In this document: piece by piece, positions 16,270 to 25,347 of the stretch
Layout of the letters: every line of letters starts with the position of its first letter
Position numbering within the stretch: position 1 is the first letter of the stretch
Assembly (NCBI GenBank): GCA_029866965.1
Contig: CP123444.1
Coordinates: 3,071,001-3,135,000 of the forward strand
Length of the DNA stretch: 64,000 nt
Source of the DNA: Flavobacteriaceae bacterium YJPT1-3
GTDB lineage: Bacteria; Bacteroidota; Bacteroidia; Flavobacteriales; Flavobacteriaceae
Direction: 5' to 3'
Made by a program: the position numbers and the translations under genes
The notes under the pieces: model-generated
Database searches by the model: none
Seen by the model: the letters and a program-made list of their open reading frames with translations, nothing else
What the model was told of the DNA's origin: nothing

Positions 16270-19200
16270 CTAGCGCTTGAGAATACGATGACGCTGCAGA
16301 CGATCTCCACTTCCTGTCTCCAACAAATACATGCCGCTGGATAGGTTCTGGAAAGGGATTTCAAAGCTTTGCGTTTCTACCTGCTGCTGAAAGAGAAGTT
16401 TACCGCTTAGATCGTACAACTTCACCCTGCCCAGAGGCTGCTCTGACTGTAAGTACAGGAAGTCCTTGACAGGATTGGGGTAGAATTGCAGGGAGGTCAG
16501 GGTACGATCGTCCAAACTGAGAATACTCTCGTCATACGCCCCAATGCTAAATTCTCCCCCACCAGTTCCAGCTCCGAAGACCCGAACGGTAAGTAAAGTT
16601 CCCGGGGTCAAATCAGACAATTCCGCTTTCGCGAAAGCGTCCAATCCACCCCCATCATCGCATAAGATCTCTACTAAAGACCCACAATTTCCGGTATATA
16701 CACTCAGTGCCGTTCCGGTAAGAGGTTGCTCCCCGCCGGCCTGGGTTTCTATCGTCAGGTTACCGGAGTCCGGCACAGTCACTTCAAAGAAAATATCCCT
16801 GCTGGAGGCATCAAAACCCCCGCAGGTCGGCGTCGGAGTGGTCGACGAATTACCGGCAGTCAAGGTACTGCGCAGACTAGCCGCCTCTTCAAAATTATTC
16901 TTCGGATTTAAGGTCACTGCCGCATCACAATCGTCATTAGCAAGCACACAGCTCACTTGAGCTTCCCAACCGCTGCGGTTGAAGGAAACATCAGAACGGA
17001 ACACTACCGTAAGAGTCCCGGCTTCTGCTGTAGAAATAAAAGTAGCGGGGCCGGTAACTTCAGCAGATAATTGAGTACCACCGGTACCTATCCCCTCATA
17101 AACTTCGAGATAATCAAAATTGGCTTCCAAATCGACTTGGGTAAATTCCAAAAGTATGGATTGCCCGGGCTGATCGGGACCAAAATAATAGAATTCATTC
17201 TCCCCATCTCCATAGTTGCCATTTGGACCGCCACTGTCAAAAAAGTCTTGTCCACAACTGATAAACGTACTAAAGTCGGCCGCGACGCCATAAACACTGG
17301 TCCCTGCACTTTGCGGATCACAAAGTGCACGAACAAAGGCCTCATAGGAGGTGTTTGAAAGGAGTCCGTTTAATTTTACTTTGAACGTAACCGCATCGAC
17401 CACTCCGGTCAGAACGGGGGTATCCGAATAGGGGTTGTCCCCTGCATTCACGACCACATATTCATAGCCGGAAGCTCCATTGGCATTGGCTTCCCAGGTT
17501 AAGGCGGCCGTATCCGGACCGGTGGGCATGACCTCCGTATTCTGAGGTGAATCGCAATTACCGATTGTGACAAAGAAAGCCGGATCGTAAAGAAATTGAG
17601 CTTCACAATTGGCGATCACATAAGCCTCATAGGCCGTTCCGGGAACAAGTTCAGAGACAATTACGTTAGTCTCATTGGTAGCGGTCTGACCGGATTGAAC
17701 AGGCGTCGCGGTCAGGGGATCTGAGCCGGCAGCGAAGACTGCCCAGCGGTATCCATCGGGGTCAAAATCAATATCGTTCCAGTCCAGTTGCACCGAGCTT
17801 TCGCTGATAGCACTGGCCGTAATTTCGGGATCAATGCAGAAACTCTCTTCGATGGAAACATCATCGATCAGGATATCATTAAAGAAAGGGGAACCACTAG
17901 CCGTGGTGATGTTCGTAAAGAGTACCTGTACCGGACCACTAACGGTAAAATCTGCGCCTAAATTGATCACAAACTGTTGCCAGCCGGCTTCGCCCTGCGT
18001 TTGCTGATTGATCGCCGTGAAAACCGACAAGGCTGCTCCGTCAAAAACCGATACTTCCAGGGTATTGTATGAATTAGGTTCATTGCTATTGCTGCTAAAC
18101 ACCCAAAAACTGATAATGGGGTTCTCCAGAGCAGACACATCCACCAAGGGCGATGCCAGTGTCGAGCGATCTCCATTTTCGTTGACTGAGCTATCGATCC
18201 AGGCAAAAGCATTACTGTCCAAACTGCCGCTGGTATGGTCAGGGGCATCCAAGGCGTCATAATCAGGCTCTTGATTGTACTGCCAGGCCTCCTCTCCCCG
18301 CTCCCGCCAGCACACGGGCGTAATATTGGTATCAAAGGTTTGCACCAGGGGTGCGCTAACCGGGTCACATAAGGTAAAAATAGCTTCTGCTGCACTCAAC
18401 CCACTTACCCCTTCCCCACCGCAATCACTGCGGATGTAAAGATCATAATTAGTCTCTGCGTTAAGACCATTCAGGGTGGTAGCAACGGTTCCTGCAGGAA
18501 GGCTTGCGGTTACCTGTGGCGTACCTGTTTCCGTATTGACACCACTTAAATAGGCTAAAAGTTCATAGCCTGAGGCTGCATTATCCACCGGAGTCCAAGA
18601 GAGCTGCACAAACGTATTGCCTACAAAATCAACACTTAGTGCAGCAGGAGCCTGACAAACGGGTGTGGTGGTAAACGATGCAGGACCGGCCCATTGGCTT
18701 TCTTCATCCGTACAGCGGGCGCGAATGTAAAAATCATAGGTCGTCTCCGCAGTCAAGTCCGTGACCAAAAGTTCCTCCTCGCCTGCCATAGCTGATAGCT
18801 GCTGGACTGGATCCAAGTCAGGATCGTCTCCGGTCAGTGTCACAGTAATGGAATAGCCATTGGTAGCCGTATCCGACCCGCGCCAACTCAAAGTCGCTTC
18901 GGTAGCCAAAATGTTGGATGTCTGGAGGTCAATTGGAATGGCACAGGAAGCGCAGCTCACCGCGGTAGTAAACGAGGTATCCGAAACATCGGGATTGGAC
19001 ACTTCAAGCAGGCTATTTCCTTCCGAATCAAATAGGGTGTAGCTGATCTCCTCCGGAAAATCACCGTTTTGAATCCAGCTCAGTTCCAGGTTGTCTCCTT
19101 CACTGACTTCCAGTACAAGCAGTTCAAATTCTCCATCCGCTAAGGTGTAGGGAGTTGTCGCTCCGTTGATCGTGATATTGAGCAAACCACCATTCCAGCC

Positions 19201-19307
19201 GTCATTAAAACTGTCGCGGGCTTCCAGGGTGTAGGCACACGCATTTTGAGCTAGTCCAAGCGCAGGAAAGAGAACTAAAAAAAAAGAAAGAGTGCGTTTT
19301 TAGTCAT
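16270..19307 (-). CDS. Large T9SS-secreted protein with FN3 and CUB domains, apparent signal-peptide frameshift
   Basis: A secreted multidomain protein of about 1012 residues if one base is restored. The order is: a glycine- and Trp-containing N-domain, FN3-like repeats (SYSxTVTL- and LSWTPVDNAASGYEL-type), a jelly-roll region with WRERGEEAWQYN and ASPLVDVSALENPIISFWVF, more FN3 repeats, a CUB domain (CGQDFFDSGG to SGWEAQVSC), a second sandwich domain, and a type A T9SS sorting domain (FYPNPVKDFLYLQS, SSGMYLLE). From the ATG at 19307 the reading gives MTKNALFLFF and then a stop; adding one T to the T9 run (A9 at 19277-19285) gives a perfect signal peptide ending GLAQ and joins the main frame. 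No ATG, GTG or TTG lies in the main frame before 19185. It is either a homopolymer error or real slippage. Confidence 0.85.
16625..16638. repeat. Iterated palindrome GCTTTCGCGAAAGC, copy 6
   Basis: Perfect copy in the large T9SS protein gene, read as Ala-Phe-Ala-Lys-Ala. Confidence 0.9.
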
Positions 19308-19374
19308 AGCTATGATTCGGGCATGGCAATATACTGCGAATCCCGAGCTCAGGCAAAACTATTTCAGGAGGTGA

Positions 19375-20199
19375 TTATTCACCCTCCTCACCGGTCATTT
19401 GATCCATGAGCGCCTGGCTCACTCCCATATTGCTAAAACCACCGTCATTGTATAAGTTCTGCAGGGTCACACGTTTGGTAAGGTCAGAAAATAAAGTCAC
19501 CGTATAATTGGCACAATCCATGGCGGTCGCATTGCCTAACGGACTCATTTTATCGGCATACTCCAGGAAACCGTCAAAACCCTTGACTCCCTGACCCGCT
19601 GTAGTTGGTGTGGGAGATTGAGAAATGGTATTGACCCGAACCTTCTTTTCTTTTCCGAAAAAGTACCCAAAGCTCCGCGCTATGGATTCCAAATAGGCCT
19701 TGTTGTCAGCCATATCGTTGTAGTCCGGAAAGACACGCTGTGCCGCCATATAGGTAAGTGCAACGATACTACCCCACTCGTTCATCGCGTCCTTCTTGTA
19801 TAAGGTTTGCATGGTCTTGTGAAAAGACAAGGCGCTAACATCCCAGCCCTTGGCCGTCCAATCATAATTTTGGTCGGTGTAATGGCGTCCTTTACGCACA
19901 TTGACTGACATTCCAATAGAGTGGAGTACAAAATCCAATTTACCCCCAAGAATACGAGTGGCTTCATCTACCAAATGCTCCAGCGCTTCTTCTGATGTAG
20001 CATCAGCAGGAACGACCTCAGAACCGGTCTTTTCAGCAAGCTTGTCGATCTGTCCCATACGCAAGGCAATAGGTGCATTGGTGAGCACAAAGGTACCTCC
20101 TTCTTCGTGCACACGCTCCGCGGTTTTCCAGGCGATAGAATTCTCGTCCAATGCCCCAAAAATGATTCCTCGTTTTCCTTTAAGTAAATTATAAGCCAT
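19375..20199 (-). CDS. fabI: Enoyl-[acyl-carrier-protein] reductase
   Basis: FabI reduces the enoyl-ACP double bond with NAD(P)H in each round of fatty acid elongation. The 274 residues begin MAYNLLKGKRGIIFGALDENSIAWKTAE, the cofactor-binding start of the SDR fold. VLHSIGMS and the catalytic pair Tyr160 and Lys167 (Y-x6-K in PDYNDMADNKAYLES) are visible, as is RVNTISQSPT after them. The frame is open to 20244, but the first fitting ATG is at 20199 and a perfect -7 box (TACATTTG) lies 26 bases before it. The gene is separate from recN by 83 bases. Confidence 0.94.
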   Translation of the reverse strand: MAYNLLKGKRGIIFGALDENSIAWKTAERVHEEGGTFVLTNAPIALRMGQIDKLAEKTGSEVVPADATSEEALEHLVDEATRILGGKLDFVLHSIGMSVNVRKGRHYTDQNYDWTAKGWDVSALSFHKTMQTLYKKDAMNEWGSIVALTYMAAQRVFPDYNDMADNKAYLESIARSFGYFFGKEKKVRVNTISQSPTPTTAGQGVKGFDGFLEYADKMSPLGNATAMDCANYTVTLFSDLTKRVTLQNLYNDGGFSNMGVSQALMDQMTGEEGE

Positions 20200-20225
20200 A
20201 GTGAATAATCGGTTTGTTTTGTTTT

Positions 20226-20233
20226 CAAATGTA
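20226..20233 (-). promoter_or_regulatory. -7 box of the fabI promoter
   Basis: Minus-strand TACATTTG, a perfect TAnnTTTG, 26 bases before the fabI start. No good -33 TTG at the usual distance. Confidence 0.45.
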
Positions 20234-20282
20234 CTAAAAAGCAAGCCTACGCGCCTAGCGCGGACTTTAAACTTTCTTCAGT

Positions 20283-21935
20283 TTAGTTCAATAGTTGACG
20301 TGCGTGCGAAAGCGCCGTCTCTGAATTGCTTTTGCCCCCCAGCATTTGAGCGATCTCCACGACTCGGTCTTCGGCTTGCAAAGGTTCGATATAGGTCAGT
20401 GTTCGCTGCTCGCCATCTTCTTTGTACACTTTCATGTGATGCTCGCCCTGACCGGCGATCTGCGGGAGATGAGTAATGCTGATCAGTTGCATATGCGCAC
20501 CCATCTGCTTCATGATCCCACCCATCTTAAGAGCGATCTCGCCACTTACTCCGGTATCGATCTCATCGAAGATCAAGGTGGGCAATTGCACGAATTCGCT
20601 TAAAGCGGCTTTCAGAGTAAGCATGATACGGGAAAGCTCTCCTCCGGAGGCGGCTTTCTTTAATTCCTGAGGTGGCATTCCTTTATTGGCACTGAACAAA
20701 AATTCCAATTGATCCATTCCCCGGCTGTTGAGCGCTTCGGTTTTGATCACCTTCAAATTGAAGCGGGCGTTGGGCATACCCAATTCGTCCAGCATGGCTT
20801 CCAGGGTTTTCGCGAGTTGCGGCAAGGCGGCAGTTCGGTTTTTGTGCAGTTCATCGGCTTGTTGCTCTAGTTCCGCTTTCGCGAAAGCGATCTCCTGCTC
20901 CAGCTTTTCGATCCTATCTTCCAGACCACCGGCTTCAAGCATAGCGTTGTCCAGGCTTTCCCGCAGGTCGATCAATTCTTCGACGGTGGCGACCTGATGC
21001 TTTTTCTTCAAATCGTGAATGAGCCGTAATCGGGTGTCCAAAAAGGCCAAGCGTGACGGATCGGCATCCACGGTCTGGGTATAATCATCCAGCGTTTCGG
21101 TGATATCGTCCAGCTCAATGCTCACGCTGTTTATTCGGTTGTGTAAATCTTCCAAAGTGGGTGAGAATGTGGATAATCGCGCTAATTTAACATTGATCTG
21201 TTGAAGTAATTCATTGACGCCATTGTCCGGTTGTTGCAACAATTGATAGGCTTCACTTAGGGCTTCGGTAATTTGCTCGCTATTGTTTAGCGTATTGAAC
21301 TCCTGCTCGATCTCCTCCTCCTCTCCGGGCTTCAGCTGCGCATCCAGCAGTTCCTGTAACAGAAATCCATTGTAATCCGCCTCTTTTTGCGCTTCTTGTT
21401 GACGCTGCTGTAGACTTTTCAATTCATGTTGCTGATTGCGAAGGGTGCCATATCGGACTTGATACGAGTGCAACAAGGACTTGTTTTTCGCGAAAGCATC
21501 CACCACCTGAAACTGATACTCATTTTCCATGATAGTTCTGGTTTCATGCTGGCTGTGGATATCGACCAGTTGAGCACCCAGAGCATTAAGCTGAGAAAGA
21601 TTGACCGGGGTATCATTGACGAAAGCTCGGCTCTTTCCACTGGGAAGGATCTCCCGTCGCACAATGGTGCGTTCTTCATAATCCAGGTCCTCCGCTTCAA
21701 AAAGGCCTTGCAACGACCATTGCTTAAGATTGAACGTGGCTTCGATCACACACTTCTGGTCTGCCGAACCTATACTGGAGAGGTCTGCCCGATTTCCGAG
21801 AATTAAACCCAGGGCGCCTAATAAGATGGATTTCCCGGCACCGGTTTCTCCGGTGATCACCGTAAAACCTTGCTCAAAAGAGAGATGAGCCTTATCGATC
21901 AAGGCGTAATTTTTTATGGTCAGGGTCTCCAGCAC
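20283..21935 (-). CDS. recN: DNA repair protein RecN
   Basis: RecN is an SMC-like ATPase acting early in double-strand break repair. The 550 residues have the Walker A loop GETGAGKS at residues 29-36, a long central coiled coil rich in Gln and Glu, the ABC signature region KAASGGELSRIMLTLK, and Walker B LPTLIFDEIDTGVSGEIA, followed by ISITHLPQIAGQGEHH. Length is typical. It lies 53 bases downstream of porD on the same strand and probably belongs to the bamD-rpoZ-coaBC-porD-recN group. It contains one perfect palindrome (20875-20888) and one partial one (21486-21495). Confidence 0.97.
   Translation of the reverse strand: MLETLTIKNYALIDKAHLSFEQGFTVITGETGAGKSILLGALGLILGNRADLSSIGSADQKCVIEATFNLKQWSLQGLFEAEDLDYEERTIVRREILPSGKSRAFVNDTPVNLSQLNALGAQLVDIHSQHETRTIMENEYQFQVVDAFAKNKSLLHSYQVRYGTLRNQQHELKSLQQRQQEAQKEADYNGFLLQELLDAQLKPGEEEEIEQEFNTLNNSEQITEALSEAYQLLQQPDNGVNELLQQINVKLARLSTFSPTLEDLHNRINSVSIELDDITETLDDYTQTVDADPSRLAFLDTRLRLIHDLKKKHQVATVEELIDLRESLDNAMLEAGGLEDRIEKLEQEIAFAKAELEQQADELHKNRTAALPQLAKTLEAMLDELGMPNARFNLKVIKTEALNSRGMDQLEFLFSANKGMPPQELKKAASGGELSRIMLTLKAALSEFVQLPTLIFDEIDTGVSGEIALKMGGIMKQMGAHMQLISITHLPQIAGQGEHHMKVYKEDGEQRTLTYIEPLQAEDRVVEIAQMLGGKSNSETALSHARQLLN
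20875..20888. repeat. Iterated palindrome GCTTTCGCGAAAGC, copy 7
   Basis: Perfect copy in the coiled-coil part of recN, read as Ala-Phe-Ala-Lys-Ala. Confidence 0.9.
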
Positions 21936-21988
21936 GTGTTCAATTTTAGGTAAAGATAAATGGGAATTTCGGCTGCGCCAAACAATTC

Positions 21989-22876
21989 TTAGAAGCTGAT
22001 AGATCGCCAGTAATTGGCCTTGGTAGGAGCTACCCGATTGAGCGTTTCGACCAAATCTTTGATGTTCACCTGGGGTCCGTCAGAAAATACCTGGGAAATC
22101 TCCTCGGCTTTGGCATCAAAGAACACCCGGGTCAGGAAATTATTAGGTCGCTTGTTGTACATACGACGCATCAATTCCAGTGTGTCTGCCAGGTCTTGTT
22201 TGGCTTGTTTTTGATTTTGAGCCATGGTATCCATACCCAGACGATGGTAGTTGTACATCACCTCGTGAAACTCTCCGAAATTGGGAGATAGGAGATCTTG
22301 ATTCAATCGGAAACGGGTTTGCGTATTCCCGCTAGCTTGCCAGCCTGTTGTCCCGCTCTGCTGGGCGGTATTGACAATTTGCTTGGCCAGTTCGAAATAG
22401 GCACGTCCACCATCCTCTTGAAAAGTATCCGCATCAATGCCAATGATGGTGTAGGCATAAAACGCCAGTACTGAAATAAGATTGGATGTATAAATGTTGG
22501 GGTTAAAATTGAGAGGCTGGAACTCGGTGTATTGAAAATTGAAATCCCGATCGTTGAAATTGAATACCGGACTGTCGTAGGTCGAGTTATAAATAGGTCT
22601 CGAAGACTGCACCTGCAGGGTAGCTTCAAAAAAATCAGAGTCGATACGGCGTACGATGATTACCAAACTGCAATCAATACGCTCCTGGTTCTTGACATTG
22701 AGATTGGTCCATTTGGTCTCGTTCATAAACTCCAGAATGTCGCGTTCAAGGGTTTTAAAAACCTGCAAATTATCTTGTCCAGTCTGCTCTGCATTGATGC
22801 TGACTGTACAGTTCAGCTCCTGTGCCTGGGTAAGCACCGAACTGAATACAAGGAAGAAAAGAAACAGTTTACGCAT
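21989..22876 (-). CDS. porD: DUF4835 / PorD-like type IX secretion protein
   Basis: A 295-residue protein with a signal peptide ending at TQAQ (about residue 19) followed by ELNCTVSINAEQ. It belongs to the DUF4835 family, which is named PorD for its link to type IX secretion in Porphyromonas; the molecular role is not clear. Typical stretches are DILEFMNETKWTN, YNFNDRDFNF-like FNDRDFNFQYTEFQPLNFNPN and LISVLAFYAYTIIGIDADTF. It overlaps coaBC by eight bases and is followed by recN. This neighbourhood is very common in Flavobacteriia. T9SS cargo with sorting domains is present at 16270 and 38755, consistent with a working system. Confidence 0.88.
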   Translation of the reverse strand: MRKLFLFFLVFSSVLTQAQELNCTVSINAEQTGQDNLQVFKTLERDILEFMNETKWTNLNVKNQERIDCSLVIIVRRIDSDFFEATLQVQSSRPIYNSTYDSPVFNFNDRDFNFQYTEFQPLNFNPNIYTSNLISVLAFYAYTIIGIDADTFQEDGGRAYFELAKQIVNTAQQSGTTGWQASGNTQTRFRLNQDLLSPNFGEFHEVMYNYHRLGMDTMAQNQKQAKQDLADTLELMRRMYNKRPNNFLTRVFFDAKAEEISQVFSDGPQVNIKDLVETLNRVAPTKANYWRSISF

Positions 22877-24080
22877 GTAGAGATTCTTGTATCAGGGCGA
22901 AGATATCCTTAGCCACTTCCGCTTTGGTCTTCACTTCAAACGGTGTTTTAGCTCCATTCTTGTGGAAGACAGTAATTTTATTGGTGTCTTTACGGAATCC
23001 GGCACCCTTATCATTCAGCGAATTCAGCACAATCATGTCCAGATTCTTCCGTTTCAATTTGCCTTGCGCATGCTGTTCTTCATTTTCTGTCTCCAGGGCA
23101 AACCCTACCAAGAATTGCTCTTTTTTCAGTTGACCCATGCTGGCCAGGATATCCCGTGTAGGCTCCAGATCTATGGAGTGATACCCCTCTTTTTTCTTGA
23201 TCTTTTGCTCAGCTACGATAACCGGTTTATAGTCGGCGACTGCAGCAGCAGCAATGACAATATCCATATCCTCGTAGACTTCCATGACCTGAGTGTACAT
23301 CTCCTGCGAATCGGTCACCTTGATCAATTGGATAAAAGGATGGTTCACCCGTTCTGCTGAGGGACCGGAGATCAGCGTGACCTGGGCTCCAAGACGCGCC
23401 GCCTCATGCGCCAGGGCATAACCCATTTTTCCACTGCTGTGGTTGCCAATAAATCGTACCGGATCGATCGCTTCGTATGTGGGTCCGGCAGTGATCATGA
23501 GCTTCTTGCCGTAGAGGGGCATCTGCCCGAGTAGATGATCTTCTATAAAGGCGACGATATGTTCCGGTTCAGCCATACGTCCCGGACCGTGCAAACCACT
23601 GGCTAACTCTCCATGCTCCGCAGGAATTTGAATCAGCCCATGTTGTTCTAATTGATCAAAGGTTTGCTGCGTTGATGGATGCTCGTGCATGTCGAGATCC
23701 ATTGCGGGTGCAAAATAGACCGGGCATTTAGCCGACAGATAGGTCGCTAAAAGTAGATTGTCGCTAGTACCCGAGGCCATCTTAGCCAGGGTATTGGCGG
23801 TGGCCGGGGCTATAACGAAAAAATCGGCCCAGAGGCCGAGTTCTACGTGGTTATTCCATACTGCCCCATCTTCCTCTTCAGAAGTAAAAGAAGATAGCAC
23901 GGGATTTTTACTTAGGGTACTTAGGGTTAGCGGGGTCACAAAATCTTTAGCAGCAGGCGTCATGACGACGCGAACCTCTGCACCTTTTTTGATGAATTCA
24001 CGAACCAATGGTGCCGCTTTGTAAGCCGCTATTCCACCGGTCACCCCGAGTAAGACTTTTTTATCCTGAAGGACGGACAT
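22869..24080 (-). CDS. coaBC: Bifunctional phosphopantothenoylcysteine decarboxylase / phosphopantothenate-cysteine ligase
   Basis: The enzyme makes 4'-phosphopantetheine from 4'-phosphopantothenate and Cys in coenzyme A synthesis. In 403 residues, the flavoprotein CoaC half comes first (VLLGVTGGIAAYKAAPLVREF, WNNHVELGLWADFFVIAPATANTLAKMASG, FAPAMDLDMHEHP), then the CoaB half from about residue 190 (LMITAGPTYEAIDPVRFIGNHSSGKMGYALA, AAAVADYKP, VGFALETE, NKITVFHKNG). The active-site His of CoaC is in WNNHVEL. Two bases separate it from rpoZ upstream and it overlaps porD downstream. Confidence 0.97.
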   Translation of the reverse strand: MSVLQDKKVLLGVTGGIAAYKAAPLVREFIKKGAEVRVVMTPAAKDFVTPLTLSTLSKNPVLSSFTSEEEDGAVWNNHVELGLWADFFVIAPATANTLAKMASGTSDNLLLATYLSAKCPVYFAPAMDLDMHEHPSTQQTFDQLEQHGLIQIPAEHGELASGLHGPGRMAEPEHIVAFIEDHLLGQMPLYGKKLMITAGPTYEAIDPVRFIGNHSSGKMGYALAHEAARLGAQVTLISGPSAERVNHPFIQLIKVTDSQEMYTQVMEVYEDMDIVIAAAAVADYKPVIVAEQKIKKKEGYHSIDLEPTRDILASMGQLKKEQFLVGFALETENEEQHAQGKLKRKNLDMIVLNSLNDKGAGFRKDTNKITVFHKNGAKTPFEVKTKAEVAKDIFALIQESLHA

Positions 24081-24082
24081 GC

Positions 24083-24424
24083 TTACTCTCCCTTATCCTC
24101 GATATCCTGAGTGTTTCGGTGGTAGATCTTATCTTCTAACCACTCCTGAACAGCAAGTGCATGAGGCTTAGGAAGCTTTTCGTAAAATTTAGAAACCTCA
24201 ATCTGTTCCTTATTCTCGAAAATCTCCTCTAAACTGTCATTGTAGGTCGCAAACTCATCCAATTTCTCGAGTAATTCCTTTTTGATATCGCCATTGATTT
24301 GCGTCGCACGCTTGGCAATGATCGAAATAGCTTCGTAAATATTGTCGGTCGGTTTATCCACTAAATTCTTATCAATAGTGGTTGTATTCACGGGTGCATC
24401 AAGATCTCTAAAGTTCATAGTCAT
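24083..24424 (-). CDS. rpoZ: RNA polymerase omega subunit, Bacteroidota type
   Basis: A 113-residue RpoZ/Rpb6-like protein. The helical core TDNIYEAISIIAKRATQINGDIKKELLEKLDEFA is the part of omega that wraps the beta' C-terminus. The rest (EIFENKEQIEVSKFYEKLPKPHALAVQEWLEDKIYHR) is the lineage-specific tail. A second in-frame ATG at 24418 could also be the start. It sits between bamD (8-base gap) and coaBC (2-base gap), the standard gene order for this phylum, which supports the call. Confidence 0.88.
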   Translation of the reverse strand: MTMNFRDLDAPVNTTTIDKNLVDKPTDNIYEAISIIAKRATQINGDIKKELLEKLDEFATYNDSLEEIFENKEQIEVSKFYEKLPKPHALAVQEWLEDKIYHRNTQDIEDKGE

Positions 24425-24432
24425 TCCTTTTA

Positions 24433-25245
24433 TTAAATGTAATCCTCCAATCTGGAGTTGATTTCTGCAAGTATTTTATCGGCTTGCTCGCGGTACTCTC
24501 CGTTGGGATAGTAACGCATCATGGTGGTGTATATTTCTTTGGCTTCTATCAAGCGTTCCTCCACAAGATAGGCAAAACTATTTATGGCGTATTCGTAAGC
24601 CGCTTCCAGTTTGTAATAAAAAGCACCTTCGCGATAGGGTGAGCCGGGATATTCCGAAATGAAATTATCCAACGCTTTGATCGCTACCGGAGGTGAAATG
24701 ATCTCCACCTTATGATACTGTTTTGCTATTTCGTAAGCTTTCTTTTCTAACTTGGTTTGCAATTCTGCCACAGCGGCATTGGCTTCATCCAGGTACTCTG
24801 ACTCTTGGTAGCGGTTGATGAATTCCTGCAAACGGGCTATTCCCTTTTCTGTTTCTTCCTGATCCAACGTGTAGCGCGGGGAGTTATAATAGAAACTCAT
24901 CCCGGCCTTAAAGGAAGCTTCCTCGGCTTTCGTACTCTGTGGATAACTCTTTTCAAAGCGATCAAACTGATAACTGGAAAGCAGATAATCGCTCAGTTGA
25001 TAATAGGTATCAGCGTACATGTACATTACGCGTTCCGCTTGAGGTCTACCACGGTAACTGGGTACGATCTGTTCCCAAAGACGTAAGGCTTTCTTGTATT
25101 TGCCTTGTTGATAAAGAGAATCTGCAAAGGTGTATTTCTCGCCAATATCATCAGACTTCAGCACCTCTTGATAAGGGCTACAGGAAGTCAGCGACAGGGC
25201 AAAACACGCGATAACAAACAGGGGACGAATCACTTTCAAAAACAT
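24433..25245 (-). CDS. bamD: Outer-membrane assembly lipoprotein BamD
   Basis: BamD is the essential lipoprotein of the complex that folds beta-barrels into the outer membrane. The 270 residues start with a lipoprotein signal (FVIACFALSLTSCSPY; Cys near residue 22), followed by tetratricopeptide-like helical repeats: YTFADSLYQQGKYKKALRLWEQIV, ADTYYQLSDYLLSSYQFDRFEKSYP, and VEERLIEAKEIYTTMMRYYP. The frame is open to 25278, but a promoter with a perfect -7 box at 25250-25257 lies inside that stretch, so the ATG at 25245 is chosen. It is the first gene of the bamD-rpoZ-coaBC-porD-recN group. Confidence 0.94.
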   Translation of the reverse strand: MFLKVIRPLFVIACFALSLTSCSPYQEVLKSDDIGEKYTFADSLYQQGKYKKALRLWEQIVPSYRGRPQAERVMYMYADTYYQLSDYLLSSYQFDRFEKSYPQSTKAEEASFKAGMSFYYNSPRYTLDQEETEKGIARLQEFINRYQESEYLDEANAAVAELQTKLEKKAYEIAKQYHKVEIISPPVAIKALDNFISEYPGSPYREGAFYYKLEAAYEYAINSFAYLVEERLIEAKEIYTTMMRYYPNGEYREQADKILAEINSRLEDYI

Positions 25246-25249
25246 CGTG

Positions 25250-25279
25250 CAAAAATACAGTTTTAAATGAGATAACAAA
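25250..25279 (-). promoter_or_regulatory. Promoter of the bamD-recN gene group
   Basis: On the minus strand TTTG (25279-25276), an 18-base spacer and TATTTTTG (25257-25250). The -7 box ends four bases before the bamD ATG, so the message would have almost no leader. Confidence 0.6.
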
Positions 25280-25347
25280 AAAGAAATTCTAAGACGAAAG
25301 TAGCTTTATCTCTAAGGAAAGAAAAGCACTTGTGAAAGATTTAACGA

